Below, piece by piece: positions 42,618-50,328 of a stretch of DNA of 64,000 bases. The position numbers were made by a program, and so were the translations under genes. The stretch lies in the NCBI RefSeq assembly GCF_004216905.1, contig NZ_SGXJ01000001.1:992001-1056000 (forward strand), read 5' to 3'. Below the pieces are notes generated by a model. It saw only the letters and a program-made list of their open reading frames with translations, was not told the DNA's origin and ran no database searches. Within the stretch, counting starts at the first letter, position 1, and each line of letters starts with the position of its first letter. This DNA is from Kribbella sp. VKM Ac-2569. GTDB lineage: Bacteria; Actinomycetota; Actinomycetes; Propionibacteriales; Kribbellaceae.

Positions 42618-43760
42618 CTAGTGGGTGCCGAAGGCGTCGCGGAGGCGGCCGAAGACGGTCTTGTGGGTGGCTTGGACCTGGCCCTGCGGGCGTTCCTCGT
42701 CGCGGACGGCCGCGAGTTGCCTGAGGAGCTCGGCCTGGGCGTCGTCGAGCTTGGTGGGGGTCTCGACGATGACCTGGACGATGAGGTCGCCACGACCGGC
42801 GTGCCGCAGCCGCGGTACGCCGCGTGCGGTCAGCGTCATCGCCGTACCGGACTGCGTGCCGGGCCGGATCTCCAGCGGTGTCGTCTCGCCCTCGAGCGTC
42901 GGGAGGTCGATCGTCGTACCGAGCGCGGCCGCCGTCATCGGCAGGGTCACCGTGCAGTGCAGGTCGTCGCCGTTGCGGGTGAAGATGTCGTGCGGCTCGA
43001 CCTCGATCTCGACGTACAGGTCGCCGGCCGGACCACCGCCGGGGCCGACCTCGCCCTGCCCGGACAGCTGCACGCGCGTGCCGGTGTCGACGCCGCCGGG
43101 GATCTTCACGGTGACGGTACGCCGGGAGCGCACGCGCCCGTCGCCGGAGCACTCGACGCACGGGCTCGGGATCGTGGTGCCGTAGCCGCGGCAGTTCGGG
43201 CACGGCCGCATCGTCCGCACCTCGCCGAGGAACGATCGTTGCGTGTGCGTGACCTCGCCACGCCCGTGGCAGATCTCGCAGGTGACCGGCTCGGACCCGG
43301 CCGCCGCGCCGGACCCGCTACAGGTCGGGCACAGTACGGCGGTGTCGACCTTGAGCTCCCGCGTCGTGCCGAACGCCGCCTCGGCCAGGTCGATCCGCAG
43401 CGGGATCAGCGCGTCCTGACCACGCCGGGTCCGCGGCCGCGGCCCGCGGGTGGCCCCGCCGGTCTGGCCGAAGAACGCGTCCATGATGTCGGTGAACGTG
43501 AACGCCTGGCCGAAGCCGGCCCCGCCCGGTCCACCCGCCGCGGTGGCGAACGGATCGCCGCCGAGGTCGTGCATCTGCCGCTTCTGCGGGTCGCTGAGCA
43601 CCTGGAACGCTCGTCCGATCTCCTGGAACTTCTGGTGCGCGTCCTCGGAGTCGTTCACGTCCGGGTGGTACTGGCGTGCCAGCTTGCGGTACGCCTTCTT
43701 GATCTCGTCCGACGAAGCGTCACGGCTGACACCTAGGACGGCGTAGTAATCGGTGCTCAT
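42618..43760 (-). CDS. dnaJ: Chaperone protein DnaJ (DnaJ2 type)
   Basis: Hsp40 co-chaperone that stimulates DnaK ATPase. 380 residues: J domain 1-70 with HPD at 32-34, a short Gly/Phe-rich segment ([14 protein letters not shown]), then four zinc-binding repeats ([32 protein letters not shown]) and the two beta-sandwich substrate domains. As the dnaJ next to hrcA rather than the one in the dnaK operon, it is the second paralogue usual in actinobacteria. It lies 25 nt downstream of hrcA and should be controlled from the CIRCE promoter. Confidence 0.96.
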   Translation of the reverse strand: MSTDYYAVLGVSRDASSDEIKKAYRKLARQYHPDVNDSEDAHQKFQEIGRAFQVLSDPQKRQMHDLGGDPFATAAGGPGGAGFGQAFTFTDIMDAFFGQTGGATRGPRPRTRRGQDALIPLRIDLAEAAFGTTRELKVDTAVLCPTCSGSGAAAGSEPVTCEICHGRGEVTHTQRSFLGEVRTMRPCPNCRGYGTTIPSPCVECSGDGRVRSRRTVTVKIPGGVDTGTRVQLSGQGEVGPGGGPAGDLYVEIEVEPHDIFTRNGDDLHCTVTLPMTAAALGTTIDLPTLEGETTPLEIRPGTQSGTAMTLTARGVPRLRHAGRGDLIVQVIVETPTKLDDAQAELLRQLAAVRDEERPQGQVQATHKTVFGRLRDAFGTH

Positions 43761-43785
43761 ACTCCAGACCAGGGGGTTGTCTTCA

Positions 43786-44808
43786 TTAGGATTCGGCCAG
43801 GATCTGGCTCACATAGCGCGCGACGGCACGTACGGCGCCCATCGTGCTCGGGTAGTCCATGTGGGTCGGGCCGACGATGCCAAGTGTGGCGAGCGCCTCC
43901 GACTGCGACCCGTACCCGGTCGCGACCACCGACGTGGTGGCCAGCTCCTCGAACGGGTTCTCGTGACCGATGCGAACGGTCAGCGTCTGCGGGTTGGTCG
44001 CCTCGCCGAGCAGCTTGAGGAGGATGACGTGCTCCTCCAGCGCCTCCAGCACCGGCTTCACGTTCCGCTCGAAGTCGTCGCCGTACCGGGTCAGGTTGGC
44101 GGCGCCGCCGACCGCGATCCGCTGCTCGCCGACCTCGTCGGTGAACGCCTCCAGCAAGGTGGTGACGATCGCCGCGACGATCGACCGGTCGGCCGGCGCG
44201 AACGACTCCGGCACGCCGGCCAGGGACGTCGTCGCGTCGGTCAGCCGCTGACCGGCGAGCGCAGTGTTCAACCGGGACCGCAGGTCCGCGATCAGCTGCT
44301 CGTCGACGTCGTTCGGGTGCTCGACGAGCCGCTGCTCGACCCGGCCGTTGCTGGTGATCAGCACCAGCAGCAACCGCCGCGGGCTCATCGTGACGACCTC
44401 GATGTGCCGGACGCTCGACCGGTTCAGCGACGGGTACTGCACGATGGCGACCTGGCGGGTGATCTGGGCGAGCAGCCGGACGGTACGGCGGACGACGTCG
44501 TCCAGGTCGACCGCTCCGGCCAGGAACGACGTGATCGCCTTCTTCTCGGCGATCGACAACGTCTTGACCGTGCTCAGCTTGTCGACGAACAGCCGGTAGC
44601 CCGCGTCGGTCGGAATCCGGCCGGCGCTGGTGTGCGGCTGGGTGATGTACCCCTCCTCCTCCAGCGCGGCCATGTCGTTACGCACGGTGGCCGGGGAGAC
44701 GCCGAGATTGTGCCGGTCGACCAGTGTCTTCGAACCGACCGGCTCATGAGTGGCCACGTAGTCCTCGACGATGGCGCGGAGCACATCCAGCTTGCGTTCG
44801 TCGAGCAC
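43786..44808 (-). CDS. hrcA: Heat-inducible transcription repressor HrcA
   Basis: Represses heat-shock genes by binding CIRCE. 340 residues from GTG 44808 ([18 protein letters not shown], the usual N-terminus), with GGAGAGG 9 nt upstream; in-frame GTGs at 44814, 44817 and 44838 are alternatives, but 44838 lies inside CIRCE. Winged helix: [20 protein letters not shown] then [20 protein letters not shown]. The C-terminal dimer/inserted domain includes [15 protein letters not shown] and [19 protein letters not shown], all conserved. It is the first gene of the hrcA-dnaJ-rsmE unit. Confidence 0.96.
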   Translation of the reverse strand: MLDERKLDVLRAIVEDYVATHEPVGSKTLVDRHNLGVSPATVRNDMAALEEEGYITQPHTSAGRIPTDAGYRLFVDKLSTVKTLSIAEKKAITSFLAGAVDLDDVVRRTVRLLAQITRQVAIVQYPSLNRSSVRHIEVVTMSPRRLLLVLITSNGRVEQRLVEHPNDVDEQLIADLRSRLNTALAGQRLTDATTSLAGVPESFAPADRSIVAAIVTTLLEAFTDEVGEQRIAVGGAANLTRYGDDFERNVKPVLEALEEHVILLKLLGEATNPQTLTVRIGHENPFEELATTSVVATGYGSQSEALATLGIVGPTHMDYPSTMGAVRAVARYVSQILAES

Positions 44809-44832
44809 GCGCACCACCCTCTCCGACTGTCT

Positions 44833-44857
44833 TGGCACTCAATCGTTCGGAGTGCCA
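44833..44857. promoter_or_regulatory. CIRCE operator of hrcA-dnaJ
   Basis: TGGCACTC (44833-44840), a 9-nt spacer and GAGTGCCA (44850-44857) form the established CIRCE inverted repeat, with perfect 8-bp arms. It covers the expected transcription start downstream of the -10 box at 44857-44862, so HrcA would block initiation directly. Confidence 0.93.
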
Positions 44858-44886
44858 GTCTAGGCGGTCTCGGGCGACGCTCCCAA
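44857..44886 (-). promoter_or_regulatory. hrcA promoter, embedded in the end of the upstream gene
   Basis: On the minus strand TTGGGA (44886-44881), an 18-bp spacer and TAGACT (44862-44857) precede CIRCE. The TAG of this -10 box is the stop codon of the Idh/MocA gene, so the promoter lies inside that gene's last codons. Confidence 0.6.
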
Positions 44887-45951
44887 CGGAACGGCCGCGG
44901 GACGTGTCACCGTACTGGCCACATCGAGGGGCTGATCCTGTACGGCGGAGTCCACGAACGACTCCAGTACGTCGAGCACGTGGTACGCCAACTCCCCGCT
45001 CGCGCGGTGCGGCTCGCCGGTCCGCAACGCCCGGGCCATGTCCGCGACACCGACCCCGCGCCCGGCTCCGGCGTACCCACCGGCGACCGGGACCTCGGTC
45101 CACTCGCGCTGCTCGGGAGTCACGACCTCGACGGTCCCGTCGAACCCGTTCGGGTCCGGAACGGACAGGCTGCCGTCCGTACCGTGGACCTCGATCCGCG
45201 GCAGCCGCCCGGCCCACACGTCGAACGACATCAGCACGGTCGTCAGCGCGCCCGACTCGTGCTCCAGCACGCCGGTGACGTGCGTCGGCACCTCCACGTC
45301 GAACACGGTCCCGGCCCGCGGCCCGGTGTGGATCTTGCGCTGCTGTTTCGACTGGCCCGCGCGAGCGGTGACCCGGACGACCGGGCCGAGCAGCGTGACC
45401 AGGCTGGTCACGTAGTACGGGCCCATGTCGAGGACCGGTCCGCCGCCCGGCTGGTAGTAGAACTCGGGCGCGGGGTGCCACAACTCGTGGCCGGGCGTCA
45501 CCATGAACGCGGTCGCCGCGTGCGGGGTGCCGATGTCACCGCGGTCGATCACCGCACGAGCCGTCTGGGTGCCGGTGCCGAGCACCGTGTCCGGTGCGCA
45601 ACCGATCCGGAGGTCGTTGGCGGCGGCGTACTTCAGCAGCGGCTCCGCTTCGGTGCGGTCCATGGCCAACGGCTTCTCGCCGTACACGTGCTTGCCGGCT
45701 GCCAGCGCGGCCTGGTGCACAGCGGCATGGGCGGCCGGGATCGTCAGATTGACGACAATCTCAATGTCGTCAGCCGCGTACAGCTCCTCCGGTGTGAGCG
45801 CGCGGATGGCCGGGTTCTTGTCGGCAATCGTTTGAGCACGCGCCACGTCCAGGTCCGCGACCGCGACCACGTCGACGCCGGGAAGCTTGCCCAGGTGGTC
45901 GAGGTACGTGCCGGAGATGACGCCGGTGCCGACGATGCCTACGCGTGTCAC
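44860..45951 (-). CDS. Gfo/Idh/MocA-family oxidoreductase
   Basis: 363 residues from GTG 45951, overlapping the ThuA-like stop by 4 nt. N-terminal Rossmann domain (VTRVGIVGTGVISGTYLDHL; VNLTIPAAHAAVHQAALAAG) with the family motif GEKPLAMD that places the catalytic Lys. The C-terminal alpha/beta domain contains YYQPGGGPVLDMGPYYV, typical of sugar dehydrogenases. It oxidises a sugar or inositol derivative with NAD(P). Paired with ThuA, which is often linked to trehalose or related disaccharide breakdown through 3-keto sugars. Substrate not determinable. Confidence 0.93.
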   Translation of the reverse strand: MTRVGIVGTGVISGTYLDHLGKLPGVDVVAVADLDVARAQTIADKNPAIRALTPEELYAADDIEIVVNLTIPAAHAAVHQAALAAGKHVYGEKPLAMDRTEAEPLLKYAAANDLRIGCAPDTVLGTGTQTARAVIDRGDIGTPHAATAFMVTPGHELWHPAPEFYYQPGGGPVLDMGPYYVTSLVTLLGPVVRVTARAGQSKQQRKIHTGPRAGTVFDVEVPTHVTGVLEHESGALTTVLMSFDVWAGRLPRIEVHGTDGSLSVPDPNGFDGTVEVVTPEQREWTEVPVAGGYAGAGRGVGVADMARALRTGEPHRASGELAYHVLDVLESFVDSAVQDQPLDVASTVTRPAAVPLGASPETA

Positions 45952-46589
45952 TTGCTCGCCCACAGCAGTCCCCGTTCGATGATCGTGCGGACCTCGGGCG
46001 TCTCCAGGTCGTCGAGCTTGTGACCGACCGTGCAGACGAAGACCTTGCCCTCGCCCCAGGTGCGGGTCCAGACGGCCGGCATCACGGCACCCTCGATCCA
46101 CGGGTAGTCCGGGTGCGACTCGAACGTTGTGGTCGCGAGCACGTTGTTGGTCGGGTCGTAGTGCACGTAGTACTGCTCGGTGTGCACGTCGAAGTGCGTG
46201 ATGCCCTCGACGATCGGGTGGTCGGCGACCACCTCGACGCGATAGTCCGTGAAGCCGTGCGGGTGCGAGATGAACTGCCCGCCGGTGATGAAGCTGTAGT
46301 CCACGTTCTTGCGGAACGAGTCCGCGATCCCGCCGTGCCAGCCGGCGAACCCGGTGCCGCGCCGGATCGCCGCTTCCAGACCCTTGAAGTGCTCAGGCTC
46401 GATCTCGCTCATCGTCACGCACTGCAGGATCAGGTCGACGTTGTCGAGATCCAGGTACGCCTCGGTGCTGTCGAAGACGGCCACCTCGTAGCCGCTCTCC
46501 TGCAGGAACGGGATGAACAGGTCGGTCGCTTCGACCGGGGAGTGCCCTTCCCAGCCGCCCCGGACCACCACAGCACGTCGTGTCGTCAC
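45948..46589 (-). CDS. ThuA-domain protein (trehalose-utilisation type)
   Basis: 213 residues from GTG 46589 (TTRRAVVVRGGWEGHSPVEA); an extension to 46631 would run through the operator palindrome. The ThuA/glutamine-amidotransferase-like fold shows GFAGWHGGIADSFRKNVDY, FISHPHGFTDYRVEVV, YVHYDPTNNVLATTTF and MPAVWTRTWGEGKVFVCTVG. ThuA-type proteins work on keto-sugars with Gfo/Idh/MocA enzymes, as encoded next. First gene of the two-gene operon; a perfect 14-bp palindrome lies 27 nt upstream. Confidence 0.9.
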   Translation of the reverse strand: MTTRRAVVVRGGWEGHSPVEATDLFIPFLQESGYEVAVFDSTEAYLDLDNVDLILQCVTMSEIEPEHFKGLEAAIRRGTGFAGWHGGIADSFRKNVDYSFITGGQFISHPHGFTDYRVEVVADHPIVEGITHFDVHTEQYYVHYDPTNNVLATTTFESHPDYPWIEGAVMPAVWTRTWGEGKVFVCTVGHKLDDLETPEVRTIIERGLLWASK

Positions 46590-46615
46590 ACCGACCACCC
46601 TTCGAAAGTTTCGGA

Positions 46616-46629
46616 GTTCCGATCGGAAC
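46616..46629. promoter_or_regulatory. Palindromic operator GTTCCGATCGGAAC upstream of the ThuA-MocA operon
   Basis: A perfect 14-bp palindrome 27 nt before the ThuA start, in a 94-bp divergent gap shared with the EF-Tu-like gene. It is a probable repressor site for the sugar operon; the regulator is not encoded nearby. Confidence 0.55.
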
Positions 46630-46671
46630 ACTTGCGACCTTAAGTCGCCAGGAGAGGGCTTGCCAACCCGC

Positions 46672-46677
46672 TAGTCT
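46672..46677 (+). promoter_or_regulatory. -10 box TAGTCT before the EF-Tu-like gene
   Basis: TAGTCT ends 6 nt before the ATG at 46684 with no Shine-Dalgarno; a leaderless start is likely. Confidence 0.45.
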
Positions 46678-46683
46678 CGATGG

Positions 46684-47070
46684 ATGGGCTGGAAGTTTTG
46701 GAAGCGGTCTAACCCGATGGATCCGCAGGAGATGCTTGCGCGGGGGCATTCGCAGCCGAACAGTTTTCCGGGGCCACCGCGGCCGCAGGACAACCTGCCG
46801 GTCGGGTCGTTCGGGATGACGGTCGAGGACGTGTTCTCGATCACCGGTCGCGGCACCGTGGTGACCGGGCGGGTGCAGGCCGGGACGGTGACGGTCGGCG
46901 AGCAGGTGCTGCTCAGCCGGGCCGGGCAGCCGATGCTGCAGGTCGAAGTGACCGGCGTCGAGATGTTCCGCAAGACCCTGCAGACCGCGACCGCCGGCGA
47001 CAACGTCGGGCTGCTGCTCCGCGGCCTCGCGAAGGACCAGGTGGCCAGAGGCGATGTGCTGAGCAAGTAA
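46684..47070 (+). CDS. Stand-alone EF-Tu domain II-like protein
   Basis: 128 residues. After a basic/aromatic start ([20 protein letters not shown]) and a Pro-rich linker, residues about 43-128 match domain II of translational GTPases: [20 protein letters not shown] (the EF-Tu hallmark), [27 protein letters not shown] and [20 protein letters not shown]. There is no GTPase domain and no domain III. It might bind an aminoacyl end or another protein partner; function is unknown. The next gene starts 11 nt downstream, but its -10 box suggests separate transcription. Confidence 0.88.
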   Translation: MGWKFWKRSNPMDPQEMLARGHSQPNSFPGPPRPQDNLPVGSFGMTVEDVFSITGRGTVVTGRVQAGTVTVGEQVLLSRAGQPMLQVEVTGVEMFRKTLQTATAGDNVGLLLRGLAKDQVARGDVLSK

Positions 47071-47073
47071 TGT
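47068..47073 (+). promoter_or_regulatory. -10 box TAATGT before the metallo-hydrolase gene
   Basis: TAATGT overlaps the stop codon of the EF-Tu-like gene and ends 7 nt before the ATG at 47081; this is the leaderless geometry seen elsewhere in the window. Confidence 0.4.
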
Positions 47074-47080
47074 CGAGTCC

Positions 47081-47854
47081 ATGAGCGCTTGGGCCGAGAT
47101 CGGCGATCGCACCTGGGTCCGCCGGTACGACGAATGGGACCTGAACGTCGGCCTCGTCGTCGGAGCCGACGGCGCACTGGTGATCGACACCCGCGCCACG
47201 ACCGAGGAGGCCGAGCAGCTCCGCGAGCACATCCGCGAGCTCACCGACGTACCGGTCAAATGGGTCGTCAACACGCACGCGCACTTCGATCACGTGGCCG
47301 GCAACAGCGTCTTCACCGACGCGACGGTCTACCTGCACGAGAACGCCGCCGCCGAGGAGAAGCTCACCGGTACGACGTTCGCGGTCGCGAAGGTCATCGA
47401 CCTCGGCGACCGTCGCGTCGAGCTGCTGTACGTCGGCAACGGGCACACGTCCGGCGACACCGTGGTCGGCGTACCGGACGTGAACGTGTTCTTCCTCGGC
47501 GACCTGCTTGAGGAGTCCGCGCCGCCGTCGTACGGCGAGGACTCGTTCCCGCTCGAATGGCCGGACACGGTCCAGAGCGCGATCGGCATGATGACCGCGG
47601 ACGCGAAGATCGTCCCGGGCCACGGCGCGGTCGTCGACGTCGAGTTCGCCACCGACCAGGCGATGGACCTGGGCAAGGTCGCCAACACGATCTCGACCCT
47701 GCACCACAACGGCACGCCTCTCGAGAAGGCGCTCGAGCACACCGAGGACTGGCCGTGGCCGGTCGACAAGCTCCAGGACGCGATCCGCCGCGGCTACCAG
47801 GCTCTCGGTACGCCGCAACGCCCGAGCCTCCCGCTGCTCGGCCTCTCCGACTAA
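47081..47854 (+). CDS. MBL-fold metallo-hydrolase
   Basis: 257 residues. The zinc-binding motif THAHFDHVAGN provides His66, His68, Asp70 and His71; NGHTSGDTVVG gives a further His and FFLGDLLEESAPP the bridging Asp, and VPGHGAVVD the last His. This complete two-metal site suits hydrolases acting on thioesters, phosphoesters or lactones. Nothing in the context defines the substrate. No signal peptide. Confidence 0.94.
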   Translation: MSAWAEIGDRTWVRRYDEWDLNVGLVVGADGALVIDTRATTEEAEQLREHIRELTDVPVKWVVNTHAHFDHVAGNSVFTDATVYLHENAAAEEKLTGTTFAVAKVIDLGDRRVELLYVGNGHTSGDTVVGVPDVNVFFLGDLLEESAPPSYGEDSFPLEWPDTVQSAIGMMTADAKIVPGHGAVVDVEFATDQAMDLGKVANTISTLHHNGTPLEKALEHTEDWPWPVDKLQDAIRRGYQALGTPQRPSLPLLGLSD

Positions 47855-47892
47855 GGGCTGACCCGAGTTCCTGCCCTTTCGGTAGTTGTCCG

Positions 47893-47922
47893 TTGACACG
47901 AAGTCATCCCGTCGCGCAACTT
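47893..47922 (+). promoter_or_regulatory. Possible promoter of the NCS1 permease gene
   Basis: A consensus -35 TTGACA (47893-47898) is followed after 18 bp by a weak -10 CAACTT (47917-47922), about 37 nt before the ATG at 47959. Confidence 0.35.
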
Positions 47923-47958
47923 GTTCGGAGCGGACCCGACCGGATGGGGTGGAACTTC

Positions 47959-49494
47959 ATGGCCACGACCGAACAAACGGTTCACCCCGACGGGCGCGTC
48001 GAGCTAGCTGATCCTGACGTACTGGCGGACAGCGCGTACGCGAACGCGGAGCTGGCGCCGACGCGGTTGCCCGAGCGCACCTGGACGACGTACAACTACG
48101 CCGCGCTGTGGATGGGGATGGCGCACAACATCCCCAGTTACCTGCTCGCATCCGGCCTGGTCGCGATCGGGATGAACTGGCTGCAGGCGTTCTTCACGAT
48201 CACCCTCGGGAACCTGATCGTCCTCGTTCCGCTGCTGCTGAACAGTCACGCGGGAACGAAGTACGGCATCCCGTTCCCGGTCTTCGCGCGGGCGTTCTAC
48301 GGCGTCCGCGGCGCGAACTTCCCGGCGTTGCTGCGGGCCTTCATCGCCTGTGGCTGGTTCGGGATCCAGACCTGGATCGGCGGGCAGGCGATCTACGTGA
48401 TCGTCGGCGAACTGGCCGGCACGGGCTGGATCGAGGCGTCCGCGATCGGCGGGCATCCGTGGACGATGTGGCTGAGCTTCCTGTTCTTCTGGGTGCTGCA
48501 GATGGTGCTGATCTTCCGCGGTATCGAAGGACTGCGCCGGTTCGAGAACTGGGCGGCGCCGCTGGTGACGGTCGCGTTCGTGGCGCTGATGGTGGCGATC
48601 CTGGTGAAGGCCGGCGGGTTCGGGCCGATCCTGTCGCAGCCGTCGAAACTCGGCTGGGACGCCGACTTCTGGAAGATCTTCGCGCCGTCGCTGATGGGCA
48701 TGATCGCGTTCTGGGCCACGCTGTCGCTGAACATGCCGGACTTCACCCGGTTCGGGAAAGGCCAGCGGGCGCAGGTCTGGGGGCAGATCATCGGCCTGCC
48801 GACCACGATGTCGTTCATCGCGCTGGTCTCGATCATCACGACGTCCGGCACCGTCGTGCTGTACGGCTCGGCGATCTGGGACCCGGTCGAGCTCACCCGC
48901 CGGTTCGAGAACCCGGTGATCGTCACGATCGGCCTGGTGATGGCGATCCTCGCGACGATGTCCTGCAACGTCGCGGCCAACGTCGTGAGTCCGTCGTACG
49001 ACTTCGCGAACGCGCTGCCGCGATGGCTGAACTTCCGGACCGCGGGCCTGCTGACCGGCGTGATCGGCATCCTGATCCAGCCGTGGCGGCTGATCTCGGA
49101 CCCCTCGATCTACATCTTCGTGTGGCTGTCGTTCTACGGCGGTCTGCTCGCGTCGGTGGCCGGCGTACTGATCGCGGGCTACTGGGTGATCGACCGGACG
49201 AACCTGAACCTCGCCGACCTCTACCGGCCCGGCGGCCGCTACTGGTACGCCGCCGGCTGGAACTGGCGCGGCGTCGTCGCCACCCTGCTCGGCTCACTGC
49301 TCGCCGTCGGCGGCGCGTACTCGAACCCGGGCGCCGGCCCGTTCCCCGAGAACGGCCTGATCCCGTTCCTCAAGCCGCTGTACGACTACTCCTGGGCCGT
49401 CGGTCTCGCAGTCGGCTTCATCGCGTACTTCGTTCTCACACTCACCGCGCCGAGCCGCCGGTCAACTGCGACGCATGCGGCTCCCAGTTATTAG
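47959..49494 (+). CDS. NCS1-family nucleobase/allantoin-type permease
   Basis: 511 residues from ATG 47959 (an in-frame ATG at 47944 is possible). About 12 membrane helices. Family hallmarks: the N-terminal LPERTWTTYNYAALWMGMAH region, PFPVFARAFYGVRGANFPAL, then CGWFGIQTWIGGQAIY in helix 3 and LNMPDFTRFGKGQRAQVWGQ in the middle. It moves a nucleobase, hydantoin or allantoin with Na+ or H+. No catabolic gene for these compounds is next to it, so the substrate stays open. Confidence 0.94.
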   Translation: MATTEQTVHPDGRVELADPDVLADSAYANAELAPTRLPERTWTTYNYAALWMGMAHNIPSYLLASGLVAIGMNWLQAFFTITLGNLIVLVPLLLNSHAGTKYGIPFPVFARAFYGVRGANFPALLRAFIACGWFGIQTWIGGQAIYVIVGELAGTGWIEASAIGGHPWTMWLSFLFFWVLQMVLIFRGIEGLRRFENWAAPLVTVAFVALMVAILVKAGGFGPILSQPSKLGWDADFWKIFAPSLMGMIAFWATLSLNMPDFTRFGKGQRAQVWGQIIGLPTTMSFIALVSIITTSGTVVLYGSAIWDPVELTRRFENPVIVTIGLVMAILATMSCNVAANVVSPSYDFANALPRWLNFRTAGLLTGVIGILIQPWRLISDPSIYIFVWLSFYGGLLASVAGVLIAGYWVIDRTNLNLADLYRPGGRYWYAAGWNWRGVVATLLGSLLAVGGAYSNPGAGPFPENGLIPFLKPLYDYSWAVGLAVGFIAYFVLTLTAPSRRSTATHAAPSY

Positions 49495-49497
49495 CAT
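49492..49497 (+). promoter_or_regulatory. -10 box TAGCAT before the DUF3097 gene
   Basis: TAGCAT overlaps the permease stop and ends 6 nt before the GTG at 49504; no Shine-Dalgarno lies between, so the gene is probably leaderless. Confidence 0.45.
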
Positions 49498-49503
49498 GAG
49501 CAG

Positions 49504-50328
49504 GTGGCTGACAGGTATGGGAACGACGTGCTTGCGGGTGACTGGCGTAAGCCCAAGAACGGGCGGACCGTCGAGGTCGAGATCGCGAAGGGGATGGTCG
49601 TCGAGGAGCCGAGTTCGGGGTTCGTCGGGGCGATCGTGCGCTGGGAGCACGGGGTCGTCGACCTGGAGGACCGGCACGGCAAGATCCGTACGTACCCGCT
49701 CGGTCCGGGGTTCTGGATCGACGGCAAACCGGTCAGCCTGAAGCCGCCGAAGAAGGCCGGGCCGGCGAAGAAGACCCGGACCGCTTCGGGATCGGTGGCC
49801 GTCGACAACGTCCGGGCGAAGGTCGCGCGAGCCAGCCGGATCTACGTCGAGGGCCGGCACGACGCGGAGCTGGTCGAGAGGGTGTGGGGTGACGACCTGC
49901 GGATCGAGGGCGTCGTGGTCGAGTACCTCGAAGGCGTCGACGACCTGGTCGAGATCGTCAACCGGTTCCAGCCCGGTCCCGGCCGGAGGCTCGGCGTACT
50001 CGTCGACCACCTGGTCGAGGGGTCGAAGGAGTCGAAGATCGCCGCGCAGGTGTCGAACCGGTACGTGCACGTGGTCGGCCACCCGTTCATCGACATCTGG
50101 GAAGCGGTCAAGCCGTCGTCGGTCGGTATCAAGGCGTGGCCGCGGATCCCGCACGGGCAGGACTGGAAGAAGGGCGTGCTGCAGGCGTTCGGCTGGCCGG
50201 CCACCGATCAGGCCGACGTCGCCGCCGCCTGGAAGCACATCCTGTCCAAGGTGAACAGCTTCGCCGACCTCGATCCGGCCCTGCTCGGCCGCGTCGAGGA
50301 ACTCATCGATTTCGTGACTCTCGACTGA
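49504..50328 (+). CDS. DUF3097 family protein (Toprim-like)
   Basis: 274 residues from GTG 49504. The actinobacterial DUF3097 pattern is clear: DVLAGDWRKPKNGRTVEVEI, a PLGPGFWIDGKPV loop, then ARASRIYVEGRHDAELVERV, which resembles a Toprim metal-binding strand with its Glu, and GVLVDHLVEGSKESKIAAQV with its Asp. The C-terminus contains GKAWPRIPHGQDWKKGVL-like sequence. The family is usually encoded near hemW and hrcA. Function is unknown; nucleic-acid work is inferred from the Toprim resemblance. Its last 26 bp overlap the convergent patatin gene. Confidence 0.92.
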   Translation: MADRYGNDVLAGDWRKPKNGRTVEVEIAKGMVVEEPSSGFVGAIVRWEHGVVDLEDRHGKIRTYPLGPGFWIDGKPVSLKPPKKAGPAKKTRTASGSVAVDNVRAKVARASRIYVEGRHDAELVERVWGDDLRIEGVVVEYLEGVDDLVEIVNRFQPGPGRRLGVLVDHLVEGSKESKIAAQVSNRYVHVVGHPFIDIWEAVKPSSVGIKAWPRIPHGQDWKKGVLQAFGWPATDQADVAAAWKHILSKVNSFADLDPALLGRVEELIDFVTLD

